A DNA stretch of 64,000 nt from Plantago major (taxonomy: Eukaryota; Streptophyta; Magnoliopsida; Lamiales; Plantaginaceae), in the NCBI GenBank assembly GCA_026545765.1, contig CM048840.1, positions 43,172,959 to 43,236,958 on the forward strand, given 5' to 3'. Position 1 is the first letter of the stretch, and every line of letters begins with the position of its first letter. Shown in pieces: positions 34,946-46,365 of the stretch. The position numbers were made by a program, and so were the translations under genes. A model generated the notes under the pieces. That model was not told the origin of the DNA, did not search any database, and saw only the letters and a program-made list of their open reading frames with translations.

Positions 34946-35608
34946 TATAGAAGATATGAATATATGAAAAGTTAGTTATATTATTGTTGGCATAAACTTC
35001 TATATATATAAATACATTAGTTAGAATTTTAATAGTAAAAAAACTACAATATCACTATAATTAAAGAAGGTAGGATTCATATTTCATACTATACCAAACT
35101 ATAATCATACATGAGTAACAAAGCTTAGTTGAAAACAAGAATTTCTTCTCTTCTCTTCTCCCTCGCCGTTCTCTCTTCTTGAGAGTTTCTTCTTCCTCTA
35201 GCTGGAGATTTGGGTCCTCTTCTTGTTTGTGAGAGCTTCCTTCATCCTTCCCTGTTTTCCTTCTCCTGCTCCATAAACTGGTGAGATCTGTTGGCCTTGT
35301 TGTGTTTTTGGTGAGGATTTTCTAATTAAACTTATTCTCTCGTGATTTCGCTTCTTATGTCGGTTTACGCTTTGCCTTTTTGCTCAAAATCTATTAAGAT
35401 ACGCAATAAAATCTTTATTAGTTACAAGTTTGTTATCAACTTAAGTCGATTCCCTCTTTCTTGGACTAAACTTACCTTTTTTTCTCTGGTGTTTGGGTGT
35501 TATTTCTTTCACTTTTTCTGCAGAAATTACATACAGGCCAAGTCGTTAGTGGAGCCTTTCTTGCTTATAGTATTTACAACTTCTTTTCTTCGCCAATCTG
35601 CTTCTGTG

Positions 35609-37229
35609 ATGGAAGGTGTTGACAGTTTGGATTTGGAAAAGATGAAACAATTAACGGTGGATGAAGGTGAAACAGTGGTTATCCCCTCAGATGTCTGGAG
35701 TGAGAGAAGCATTAAGTCGAATCTATGTCTTGTTGGAAGAGTTCTCTCGCGGAAATAGATCCATTTGGAATCCCTTCAAAGAACTTTGGTCGGGGGGTGG
35801 AACTTGGCAAAAGGAGTACGTATGCATAAGATTGGGGATGATCGGGTCTTATTCGAATTTGGTCACTCATTAGAACGGACGAAGGTGATTTGGAAAGGTC
35901 CTTGGGCATTCGATCGGAATTTGGTTGTTCTTCGCCCCGTTGAGATTGATGATGATCATATGGCGATTGATCTTGATGTTTGTGATTTCTACATCCAAGT
36001 GGCTGGACTGCCGATTGCGGGAGCAAACAAAATAGTAGCCAAAATCATTGGTGACTCTGTTGGTAAATTTGTTGCTTGGGACGAGGAAGCTAACAAAGGT
36101 GGATTGGGTATGAAGATGAGACTCCGGGTTTGCATTAACATTAAGAAACCGCTCTTGCGGTGTATCACTATTGAAGGGCCTAGGAAACAGCCATTACAAT
36201 TGCGGGTTACATATGAACGTTTACCCAATTTTTTGTTATTATTGTGGTATCCTAGGTCATCTAGCAAAAGATTGTCATCTTTGTTTGGATTTGCTTGGTG
36301 AATCGGATAGAATTGATGAATCCAAATTAGCCTACTGCAATTGGATGAGGGCGATTACGAATGATACGACTGCCAAAGTATTAGGTACAGTTAATTCCAG
36401 GGGAGGACGACCTCCGATCTTCAATTACCAACAAAATAGACGCCTTTCGCATACTACACAGGGGGAAAATTCCGGTGAGGGTATTTTGGGGAAACCGTAT
36501 CAGCAAAGTTTGAATTCTGCTAGGCCTGCTATTTTTGGTAACAATAATTCGAAAGGGAAGGGAGTTATGACTGAGAGATTTTGGGGGGATTCTAGCAACC
36601 AAAAAGATAACTGGCGGAAACAGACTGCTGATTCTCAGGGATCTGCTTCTGTGACCATTGATTGTGATTTACCTATCCAAAAACCAACCAAAGATTTGGT
36701 TCCTTTTGAGTCCATAACCCCACAACTGGCCCAACACAACAGCCCATCTGCCTCTAACCCGAATTCATCCGAAATTGACATCACACCTAGCTTGGAAATA
36801 ATGGACCCATCCCACATCCCAATCCCGTGTAGCCCAACGCAAACTTACCCAAACCCAATACACCAATCCACTACCATCCAGCCCACCATACAGATCTCGC
36901 CTGCCTTCACCTCATCTGGATCACCATTCCAAACTCAATTCCAATTCTCCCAACTGGCCCAACCTCCTACCACGCCTTACACTATCTCCGTGCCACTCCA
37001 TGATACTACCAACAAGCTGTCTAGCCCATTCTCCACTGGAACCCAAACCAAAAAACGAGGACGTCCACTAGGTTCTAACTCACAGATAAAAAAGTATGGT
37101 CCCAAGCAGAATAATGTCAAAGAGGGAAGAGGAAAAGGAACACAGACTAAGAAGCTTCGAATTGACGAGTCTACCTTGTCTACCTTACCAGAGGCGGGAG
37201 TTGCGGAGCAACCCCGCCTATCCCAATGA
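35609..37229 (+). pseudogene. LINE ORF1 (DUF4283-like, zinc knuckle)
   Basis: The frame opens with MEGVDSLDLEKMKQL. There is an in-frame stop at 35756-35758. The DUF4283-like domain then continues (FGHSLERTKVIWKGPWAF, NLVVLRPVEIDDDHM). A frameshift near 36230 leads into the zinc knuckle CYYCGILGHLAKDC. A long Pro/Ser/Thr-rich tail follows, with basic patches (TKKRGRPLG, like an AT-hook). The protein would bind LINE RNA and escort it to chromatin. The stop codon overlaps the ORF2 ATG (ATGA, 37226-37229), a coupling common in plant L1 elements. Broken, so inactive. Confidence 0.75.
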
Positions 37230-37883
37230 GTATCCTATCTTGGGCTGTGGTTTGGGAACCTTGGGCGATTCGAGCATTGAAGGAGTTTGTCTGTACTCAT
37301 CACCCCGATCTTGTCTTTCTTATGGATACTAGATTAGGAGTACCAGGGATAGATAAGATTAAACATACACATGATTTTTAAGGTTTGACGGTTCCGTTGA
37401 GAGGCCAATCTGGGGGCCTGGCTCTTCTTTGGAAGAAGGATATCACAGTTACGATTAGGGGTTTTTCACATCATCATATAGATGCAGACGTCCAATTGAA
37501 GAATAGTAATGACATATGGAGGATAACTGAATTTTATGGTGAGCCTTACACAAATAGACGAAACTATACATGGGCTTTGCTGAGACAACTTTCACTCATG
37601 AGCCAAAAGCCTTGGGTGATTCTGGGGGACTATAATGAAATTAGCTCTCATAATGGCAAATTGGGAGGAGCACGTGTCGCAGAATGGAGGATCAGAGACT
37701 TCAGGTCTACTTTAGAATACTGTGGATTATTGGAATTGTTGTTTGATGGTTATCCATACACTTGGTCTAACAAACAGGAGAATGAGGACCACACACAAGT
37801 TCGACTTGATTGAGCCACCGCAACACAGAACTGGATCGATTTGTTTCCAGATTCACGGGTCACCCATCTTCATACAAGGAACT
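37226..37883 (+). pseudogene. LINE ORF2 endonuclease (N-terminal part)
   Basis: The ATG at 37226 overlaps the ORF1 stop. The first segment includes PWAIRALKEFV and PDLVFLMDTRLG (the E-T motif region, with D for E). After a break at about 37380, segment 37385-37813 gives LRGQSGGLALLWKK, WVILGDYNEI (the GD-x-N box) and YTWSNKQ. The frame then has a stop near 37811 and ends ...HLHTRN at the copia B insertion. The matching S-D-H-L-P-I box lies on the inverted piece near 54930. APE-type endonuclease would nick target DNA. Confidence 0.8.
37879..37883. repeat. TSD of copia B, left
   Basis: gaact. The partner is at 54946-54950 as agttc, inverted by a later rearrangement. Confidence 0.8.
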
Positions 37884-39480
37884 TGTTAGGAATATCTGTT
37901 TAGATTTTGATCAGCAACCTAATGACTTATCTTAGCTCAGAAAGGTGGTTAGTACTCTTGGTTCACTTGAACACTGTAAAAGAGGAAACTCACTAAGTAT
38001 GATAGTCTAGCAAATCTTGTATAGGATGTTAGGTCTCTGAATGTAATTTTTATTTCTAAAAGGAAGACCAAGAAGAAGGCATCCAACTGGAAAAGTTCAA
38101 CAGATTTGAAGACTTGAAGACTGCACAAGATTGCTGAAGATAAGGGTTTTCAGATACCTATGACCAGATATCTTGAAGACACAAGCGTTTTTAATAAACA
38201 GTATTGCAAAAGATATCTGAGAAATAAAAAGGTTTCTGAAACAAGGAAAGTGCCCACAGACATCTACACTCAGATACCTTGGACATAAACTATGTTTCTG
38301 AAAAGAAATATATTATAACAAGTTGTTTCAACAAGTAGTATCTGGAGTTGTGATAATTTCTGGAAAAGGACGTGCAAAGCTTCAGAGAACTCTGATAGTA
38401 TAAGATCTCTGATACAATGCATAGTTCCGTTGGCACTATAGGACAAAGTATAGTACAATGCATTGAATGTGCGGACAGAGATGTCTGAACAAAAACGGTA
38501 GCTTCTGAAGAAGAAGACAAACGTACTACAGTACTATACTCAGATATCAATAGTTTGAATTTGATTTAAGCCTAACAGATACTATTCAAACGGCACTCAA
38601 ATTCATCTATAAATATCCACAGTTAGACTGCTTGAGAACACACCTTAGAACAATGAACTTACATTGAATACTCTCACACAAGCTCTCTCAAGCACACTAC
38701 TTACCTTCAAGCTTTCTGTTGCGACCAAAGCTCTTGATTCTAAGTAGCACAAAAGTTCCAAGTGTCCTGATCCTTAACAAGCATTGCTATTTGTGAAAGA
38801 GTTGAATTAAGATTTGATATCTGAGATTCATTCTCTTGAACATTTATCATAGACTTGGGTCATTAAAGAACAAGATACCATACATTGCAAAGTGTATTAA
38901 GTATACTTGATTCTCAGAGCTATCTGCATAACTGAACAAGTTATTAAAGAAGCTCACCTGACAAACTACCTTAACCAACACCTCAATTGGCGTGGAGTAG
39001 AGGAAGTACTTAGTTTGGGAAACTAAGGAACAACTCCAGGAAAGAGGTTTCTGAGTACAGGAAGTACTTGGCTGAGAAAGCCGGGGAATAACTCAAGGGG
39101 AACACTTGGTTGGGAACCTAGTGTAATTAGGAATCAAGAGAAGATATTTGTAAGGTTACATCAATTATCTGTCTTAGTGGATTCTAGGTCTAAGAAAGGC
39201 CGAAGTGGATTAGTTGAAGGATTACGCCACCTTCAGATACCACTATAAAAAGACTTGTGTTATTTACTTTCTGCATTATATTACTTGTTTTATTTACCTT
39301 GCAAAGTATTTACACCTATCTTGCTGAGCACGTGCACTTATCACAGAAAAGTCTTCCGCTCTCTGAAATTAATTATCAGAAATCTTCACAGATATCTGAG
39401 AAACCGTGTTTATCGACAAAAGTTTTAAAAGACTATTCACCCCCCTCTAGTCTTTTACGTTGCCGTTATCTGGACCAACA
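37884..39480 (+). repeat. 5' LTR of copia B
   Basis: TGTTAGGAATATCTG...TCTGGACCAACA, 1597 bp. Matches 52339-53918. Confidence 0.92.
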
Positions 39481-39482
39481 AG

Positions 39483-39494
39483 TGATATCAGAGC
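39483..39494 (+). promoter_or_regulatory. Primer-binding site, copia B
   Basis: TGATATCAGAGC, one base different from the standard site seen in copy A. Confidence 0.88.
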
Positions 39495-39598
39495 AGGAGG
39501 TTCCCAAGCCTTCTGCACTGAACCTAGATCCCAGATAAGTGCCCGCTAACTGCTTTTCACCTACACTTGATTTGTTTGGTTAGTGTGTTTGCTGCAGG

Positions 39599-42100
39599 AT
39601 GTCTTTAAGTGACGCCCCAATTCTCAAGCCAGAAAATTATAAGAAATGGAAGAACAACATGATGCTCCACCTAGAAGCCATCAGTGACGAAATGATCGAC
39701 GTGATAAAGAATGGCCCAATAGTCATTCAACAACTCAAGCAGGTTTCTAATGGTAGAGACAGAGAACAAAGTGATGGGTCTTCACAGACGAATCGTCGAC
39801 GATTGGGAGACACGCATCAAGTTATTTACTGAACGAAGCCAGAGAGCTCGGACATCGGAAGATGCCAAGAGAAATCATTTGGATGGTCGAGCTCGTAATA
39901 TCATCATATGTTCTACTCGAGCACATACATTAGGTAAACCGGGGTGCAAAAACGGCGAAAGTGGCCTGGCAACTGATTGTAGAAATCTGTGCCGGCACTG
40001 AGAAGACGAAGGAAAATAAGTTCGAAGTTTTGAAGCTCAAATTCCAAAACTTTAAACAAGGTCCCATAGAGACTCTTAAGAATTAGATTTCCGGTTTACA
40101 ACACTTATGAGTGACATGGTTGCACTTGGTGAAAGTAATAGATATACCCAGTCAGAAAAGATTAAGACTATTGTGAGAAGTCTAAATCATAACTGGGAGC
40201 ACACAAAGTTTTTCTACTTTAATCAAGGAATGCCAGATATCACTCCAGTGGAACTTTTCTCTCACCTTGCCACTGTTGACTATGAGACAACTCAAAGAGA
40301 ACAAACAACTGAAAAGTTGCAGAATGTTGCTCTAGTTGCTCAAGGAACTTCTGAAAAGAAGGAAGGCAAGGAGGTGACTGAGGATGCTCTTGCTGTAAAG
40401 CAAATGAGAAAATATGTCAGTCGGGAAATAGAGAGAAGAAAAGCCAAAGAGAAGCTGAAAAAGCATCTAGGCTCAAACTATCACCAGTACAAAAATATGC
40501 AAAGCTCGCTGAACATGCCGGCTAAAAAAGCATTTAGTACTGAGGAAGCAGAAATCGGAAACGATATCTGTTTCTATTGTCAGAAACCTGGTCATTTCAA
40601 GAAGGATTGCCCTGCCTTCAACAAACTAAAGACAGGTGACAAGAAAGATAGAAGAAACTTCAAAAGAAGTTAGAGAGCTATGCTCACGAAGAAAGGAAAA
40701 AGATTCAACTCCAACTGGATGCTCTAGACATTGAGTCTGATTCTGAGGATGAAGACTCAGATGATTCCACACTGCCTTCTCCAGAAATGTGCGGTGTTTC
40801 TCATGAAGTGATCGACTTTGGTCAAAAGAAGAAAGAAGTATGTGGAGTGGCTGAAGAAATCTTTCCAGATATCTCCAACATTGAACCTTGTCTAATGGCT
40901 GATGAGGTAACACATACTTCTTGTTATACATATGAAAGTGATGAGGAAGGAATCAAAGATCTGGAACATCTCAGAAGAGAGCTTGATCTCTACGAAAGAG
41001 AGTTTCTAATGGTCCGAGCTAGAGCCGAAATCTTTGAAGAAGAAAAGAATTCTCTTGAAAAGGAAAATTCAAAATTACTCAAGATATCTGAGGAAAAGGA
41101 TGCCGAAATTGCATTTCTCAAAGCTCAGATATCTGAGACTAAAAAGTCACATGAAGAAGCATTGGCCAATCTTCAAAAGAAATGTGAAGATCTTCTTTCT
41201 GAGAATGAAGAACTCAAAAAGAAAGAACTATCTTTTCAATCTTACGCCAAAGCTAGTGACACTCTTACTGAAGTACAATCTTATTTAAGAGATCCTTCAG
41301 AAAAGAGAGGACTTGGGCTGGACACACAGACAAATAGTTCTACCACTCTGAATAAGAGTGATGAAAGAAGAACATTTGTCAGTGCTCAACAAGCTGGTTC
41401 CCAAACAACCTACAGTATCGGTCAGAAATCTAAGGTTGTTGACAAAGGAAAGGCAGTTGCGACCAAACCTTTGTGGGAAAAACAAGTCCAAAAGAAATCT
41501 GTTGGGAATATTTCTGAAAAGAAACATAACACTGAAAAGTGTGATCACCCACAGTGCTATGTCTCTCAGAAAGGAAAAATTACAGGAGCTGACAAATTCT
41601 CCTATGTCACATTTTCTGGAAAGAAAATAGATTACCCAGAGACTAGCAAAGCTGCTGAGAAAAGATCTCAGATAGCACCAGGTGATCGGAATGGTATTGG
41701 CTATAAAGCCATCGGGAAACAACTTGATCGTGAGTACAAACAAGAGAAAGAACGATGGTTAAAGGCTAGAATTGCTCACAACAATTATCAGAAGTGGAAG
41801 ATGAATCAAGCCACTGAAAATCTGAATGACAGGGCTAGAAGAAATCTGGCTAGGAAAGCTAAGTTTGCTGAGAAGCAGACTCAGAAACCTGATAAGTATC
41901 TGAAAGCACCAAATGGAGCACCAAGGAACAAACCATGGAAGAAACTAGTTCTTAATAACAATGACACTAATCATTTAACTAGAATTCCTCCTTATGTTCC
42001 TGTTAGACAAAAGAATGTTCCTAAGAAATTCATTCTAAAATGGATTCCTACTGGAAGATTCTTTAGTCCAGATGGTTCCATTGTTGGTATGAGAACCTAA
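39599..42100 (+). pseudogene. gag: Copia B gag
   Basis: The start is MSLSDAPILKPENYKKW at 39599. The capsid is broken at 39760-40110, a CG-rich patch compared with copy A. Segment 40107-40673 has the knuckle CFYCQKPGHFKKDC near 40570. After a stop at 40671, segment 40787-42100 (437 residues) gives an acidic part and a long coiled coil (LEKENSKLLKISEEKDAEIA). A basic C-terminus ends the protein. The large coiled-coil gag fits Sireviruses. The final stop is followed at once by protease sequence in another frame. Confidence 0.85.
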
Positions 42101-42118
42101 TCTCCTATTTCCTGTTTT

Positions 42119-42334
42119 GTGCAGAACACTCTAAAGACTAATCCAAAGTGGCATTTTGATAGTGGATGTGGGAAGCACATAACAGGAGACAAAGAAAATC
42201 TGATTGACTACAGAAAGTGCAATGATGGACCAATTATCAGGTTTGCTGGAGGAGATGAAAATCCAACCATAGGATTTGGCAATCTGAAGTTTGGAGCCCT
42301 TACAATCTCTGAAGTACTACATGTAAGGGATTGA
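42119..42334 (+). pseudogene. Copia B protease
   Basis: A 71-residue segment. WHFDSGCGKHITGDK holds the catalytic D-S-G, and PTIGFGNLKFGALTI is the flap region. This would be an aspartic protease that processes Gag-Pol. It passes into the integrase frame at 42331 by a one-base change of frame. Confidence 0.8.
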
Positions 42335-43500
42335 AATATAATCTCCTAAGCATGAGTCAACTAGTAGACAAAGGGTACACTGTCAAGATCAAGTCAAAAC
42401 TATGCAAAGTAATTGACAATGAGTCAAAGCAGACAGTCTTGGTTGCAAGGCGTAAAGGAAATCTTTATGTTGCTGATTGGGCATCCGCCACAACTGAAGA
42501 ATGTCTCATGGTGAGTCAATCTGGCCACACTAAAGAAAATTGGCTATGGCATAAAAGAATGAGTCACTTGAATTTCAAAACTCTGAACAAGCTAGCCAAG
42601 AAAGAGTTGGTGGTTGGTTTACCCAAAATGGCATATAGAAAAGATGGTATATGCTCAGCTTGCCAAATGGGAAAACAATCCAAAACATCTTTCAAGTCTA
42701 AAACTAGACATTCCAATGAAAGGCCATTGCAAATGTTACATATGGATCTTTTTTAATCTTCTGTAACTAGTTATGCAGGAAAGAAGTATGGTCTGGTTGT
42801 TGTTGATGATTACTCAAGATTCACTTGGGTTGTCTTTCTCAAACACAAATCTGATGCAAGGGTTGAGATACCCAACTTGCTGAATAAGCTCGAAGTCATG
42901 AAAAATGACAAGGTATCTGTAATCAGAACAGACCATGGTACTGAATTTGTGAACCAGTACATAAAAGAGTTTTGTACCTGAAAAGGTATACAGCATCAAC
43001 TATCTTCCGTAAGAACACCACAACAAAATGGTGTTGCTGAAAGGAAGAATAGGACCCTAAAAGAAACGGCAAGAACAATGCTCGCTGACACTGAAATAAG
43101 TGAAATCTATTGGGTTGAAGCTGTAAACACAGCCTGCTACACTCAAAATAGATGTTTGATTAACAAATACCATGACAAAACTCCTTACGAGCTTTTCATT
43201 GGTAAACCCCCTAGTATCAAACATCTAAGGGTGTTTGGTTGCAGATGTTTCGTTCTTAACAATGGAAAAGAATACTTGAGAACATTTCAACCAAAGGCAG
43301 ATGAAGGAGTATTTCTTGGTTATTCTATGAATAGCAAAGCCTATAAAATCTACAACAAAAGAATGCAAAAGATTGAGGAATCTGTTCATGTAGTATTCTA
43401 TGAAGGAAACAAGAAAGTACTCTTGAATGATGATCTCTCAGATAGGTTCAAAGAACTGATGATTAAAGATTCTGAAAAAGGATCCTCAAAAGGAAACAAT
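42331..43500 (+). pseudogene. pol: Copia B integrase
   Basis: Segment 42331-42756 has the intact H-H-C-C zinc region (LWHKRMSHLNF, CSACQMGKQ) and the first catalytic aspartate (LHMDLF), then a stop at 42754-42756. The core continues with VVVDDYSRFTWVVFL and VIRTDHGTEF. A second stop lies at 42979-42981. From 43000 the frame is open again, with [11 protein letters not shown] (catalytic E) and the C-terminal [16 protein letters not shown] and GVFLGYS motifs (segment 43078-44316). Confidence 0.88.
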
Positions 43501-43839
43501 TCTATCATTCAAATAGAGGATGAGTCTGACGATGAAAATCAACCTATGCTTAGTAACAACCAGATGACTCTAAGACATGATGAAGAATTTCCTATGAAAA
43601 TTCCAGAAATGGAACAGGTTACTGAGAACCTTCATCATGAAGAGGTATCTGAAAACGAGATTGCTGAAATGCAAGTTCCAGATATCTCTAACACTAGAAG
43701 AGTGTCAGATATCCATGGCATTTTCCATGTGTCAGATATCTCAGATATTGCACAAGTATCCCATCAAGATCATATTGGTTCACATTCAAATCAAAATGAT
43801 ATTGATCCTACTAGTTCAAAACCTATTATGAAATGGATA

Positions 43840-45486
43840 AGAAATCATCCTGCAAAGGATGTGATTGGTCCCATAGACCAAGGAGTTAGAACTAGAAGAG
43901 CAATCGCTGAAAATGCAAATTGTCTCTATGGATGTTTCATATCAAATATTGAACCAAAAACTATAGAAGAAGCATTAAAGGATCAAGATTGGATCTCCGC
44001 AATGCAAGAAGAGTTGGATCAATTTGAGAGAAACAAAGTCTGGAAACTGGTTCCATTTGTTGACGGAATATCTGTAATCGGAACCAAGTGGGTTTTTAGA
44101 AATAAAATGAATGAGTCTGGTGAAATAACCAGAAACAAAGCTAGGTTGGTTGCCAAGGGATTCACCCAGACTGAAGGACTAGATTTTGATGAATCTTATG
44201 CACCAGTTGCAAGATTAGATGCAATAAGACTCTTTCTAGCCTTTGCAGCTCATAATGACTTTACAGTTTATCAAATGGATGTCAAGAGTGCATTCCTAAA
44301 TGGTGAACTTACATAGGAAGTCTATGTTGAGCAACCACTAGGTTTTGAAGTTTCCTCAGAAAGTAGGATGGTCTATAAGCTTCAGAAAGCTCTGTATGGA
44401 CTGAAACAAGCTCCAAGAACATGGTATGATACATTGGCCAGATACCTACTAGAAAATGGTTTCAAGAAAGGAGATGTTGATAAAACACTCTTCACATTGA
44501 ACCATGATGGGAAACTACTTTTAGTTCAAGTATATGTTGATGACATTATATTTGGATCTAAAGACAAGCAACTTTGTGAAGACTTCGCTGAACTCATGAA
44601 ATGTAAATTTGAAATGAGCATGATGGGAGAATTGAATTACTTCCTAGGGCTGCAAGTCAAGCAACTCAATGATGGAATATTCATTAGTCAAACAAAGTAT
44701 GCAAAGGACATGCTCAACAAGTTTAATCTAAAGCCTTCTGAAAAGAATGCTAAGATACCTATGAGCATTGGAACCAAAATGACCTATACTGAATCTGACA
44801 AGAGTGTTGAAGAACACAAGTATAGGAAATTGATTGGGTCTCTACTATACCTCATTGCAAGTAGACATGATATTCAATATGCAGTTGGAGTGTGTGCTAG
44901 ATTTCAAACATATCCAATGCAATCACACTACAACTTTGCTATGAAAATATTGAGGTATGTAAAAGGTACTGTAGAAGTTGGATTATGGTATCCAAAAGAT
45001 AGTAGATTGAGTTTGGTTGGCTATTCAGATGCTGACTTTGCTGGATCATTGCTTGATAGAAAAAGCACCTCAGGAACTTGTCAATTTCTTGGTGCTAGAT
45101 TGATATCTTGGTTCAGCAAGAAACAAAATTCAATTGCTACATCTACCACAAAAGCTGAATATATTGTTGCTGGGTGTTGTGCTTCACAGATATTGTGGAT
45201 ACAACAACAACTCAGAGACTATGGACTCAATGAAGAGAAAACTCCCATTTTCTGTGACAACACAAGTGCTATTGCCATAACTCAGAACCCTAAGTTTCAT
45301 GCAAGATCAAAGCACATTGATGTTAGACACCACTTCATCAGTGACCATGTTGAAAAAGGTAATATAGAGATACTCAAGATTGGCACTGAGGACCAACTTG
45401 CAGATATCTTCACTAAGCCACTACAAGAAAGTAGATTCTCAGCCTTAAGACATAGTCTTGGACTAATGGAGCTACCAAAGAACTGA
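43840..45486 (+). pseudogene. pol: Copia B reverse transcriptase and RNase H
   Basis: The RT starts inside segment 43078-44316 ([45 protein letters not shown]). It has a single stop at 44314-44316 and resumes at 44368-45486 with [24 protein letters not shown] and MMGELNYFLGLQ. RNase H is complete in this frame: the ADFAGSLLDRKSTSG, SIATSTTKAEY, FCDNTSAI and KHIDVRHHFI motifs and LADIFTKPLQ. Ends at 45486. Apart from the stop, the catalytic residues are present. Confidence 0.9.
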
Positions 45487-46110
45487 AAAAGTTCAGATAT
45501 CTGAAGAAGTTATCAAAGGAGAGAGAAAAGGAATCTGGAACGAGTATCCAGAAAAGAGGAATCTGAAATGGGTATCCAGAGAAGAGGAATCTGGAACGGG
45601 TATCCAGAAACCAAAGGCTAAAGGGTAAAATGGCTATTTGAAGATTTTTGAGATGGGTACTAAGATATCTAGATCACTCAGTGAGGAGGAACACAAAAGA
45701 GAATAGTACAACTGTCTACAATCAACTACTATCTTGAAATTTGTATTATTTCTATCTTTATGTAAGAGTGTGAAAAGACAACAAGTATAAGATAGACTCA
45801 GATACAAACAGTATTCTCATTCACATAGAAACGTGACGCAGATAGCTAATAGCCAAAATTCATCAAATGGGCACAATTACAATTGTTGATTGTGATCATT
45901 GCTGAAGAAGCAATGGTGACCCTTGATAAAATGGGGGATTGATCTTAACGACAGAGATTAATTCTCTGTAAGAAGTGAACTGTTGAAATTCCGACATGGT
46001 CCACTATGTGCATTTAATGTCGAACAAACTTTTACCCACGCCTTACTGAAGTTCACAGATATGTACATACAAATCCAATTTGTATGTATACGTTTGTTAG
46101 AATTACGTTG

Positions 46111-46197
<87 letters not shown>

Positions 46198-46365
46198 TTT
46201 TTGGCAAAAGAAATCACTTTCGCCTAATCCAACATTCAGACTTGCACAAGAATAGCAAAAACCATTCTTCAACCTCTGCAAATCTCTGTTAGTTTTTCTG
46301 CAAAGAATCACTAATCTCTCACCCAAATCTCTTTCAGACTTTCAACACTTGCACTATATAAAGAG
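45487..46365 (+). other. Spacer between pol and ORF3, copia B
   Basis: ATCTGGAACG/ATCCAGA-type repeats lie at 45530-45615. A conserved stretch is shared with copy A. A long TA microsatellite lies at 46114-46194. CTTTCAG at 46333-46339 is a plausible splice acceptor before ORF3, and CTATATAAAG sits ten bases before its ATG. Confidence 0.55.
46114..46194. repeat. TA microsatellite in copia B
   Basis: About 40 TA units. The same place in copy A (15230) has only CATATATAGG. Confidence 0.95.

Larger units (their letters stand above)
32883..35090 (-). mobile_element. Non-autonomous copia-type LTR element (TRIM/LARD-like)
   Basis: The segments 32883-33103 and 34946-35085 are related direct repeats starting TATAGAAGATATGAATATATG, consistent with LTRs. 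On the minus strand a tRNA-Met-like primer site (TGGTACCAGAGC, 34945-34934) follows the right copy. A purine tract (TTTGCGGGGG) precedes the left copy. The interior holds five or so copies of an AATGCTCGTTAGAGACTTA motif and no retroelement proteins. A hAT element and a Tourist MITE are inserted within it. Confidence 0.5.
35100..37883 (+). mobile_element. L1-type LINE, 5' part
   Basis: A pyrimidine-rich leader (35145-35300), ORF1 and the endonuclease start of ORF2. It is cut at 37883 by copia B. The rest is at 53919-54950 (inverted) and 54961-57375. The left limit is approximate. Confidence 0.8.

Noticed and set aside
46350..46360. CTATATAAAG as a TATA box for ORF3
   Set aside because: It lies only about ten bases before the ATG, too close for a normal leader, and copy A has CTATTTAAAG.
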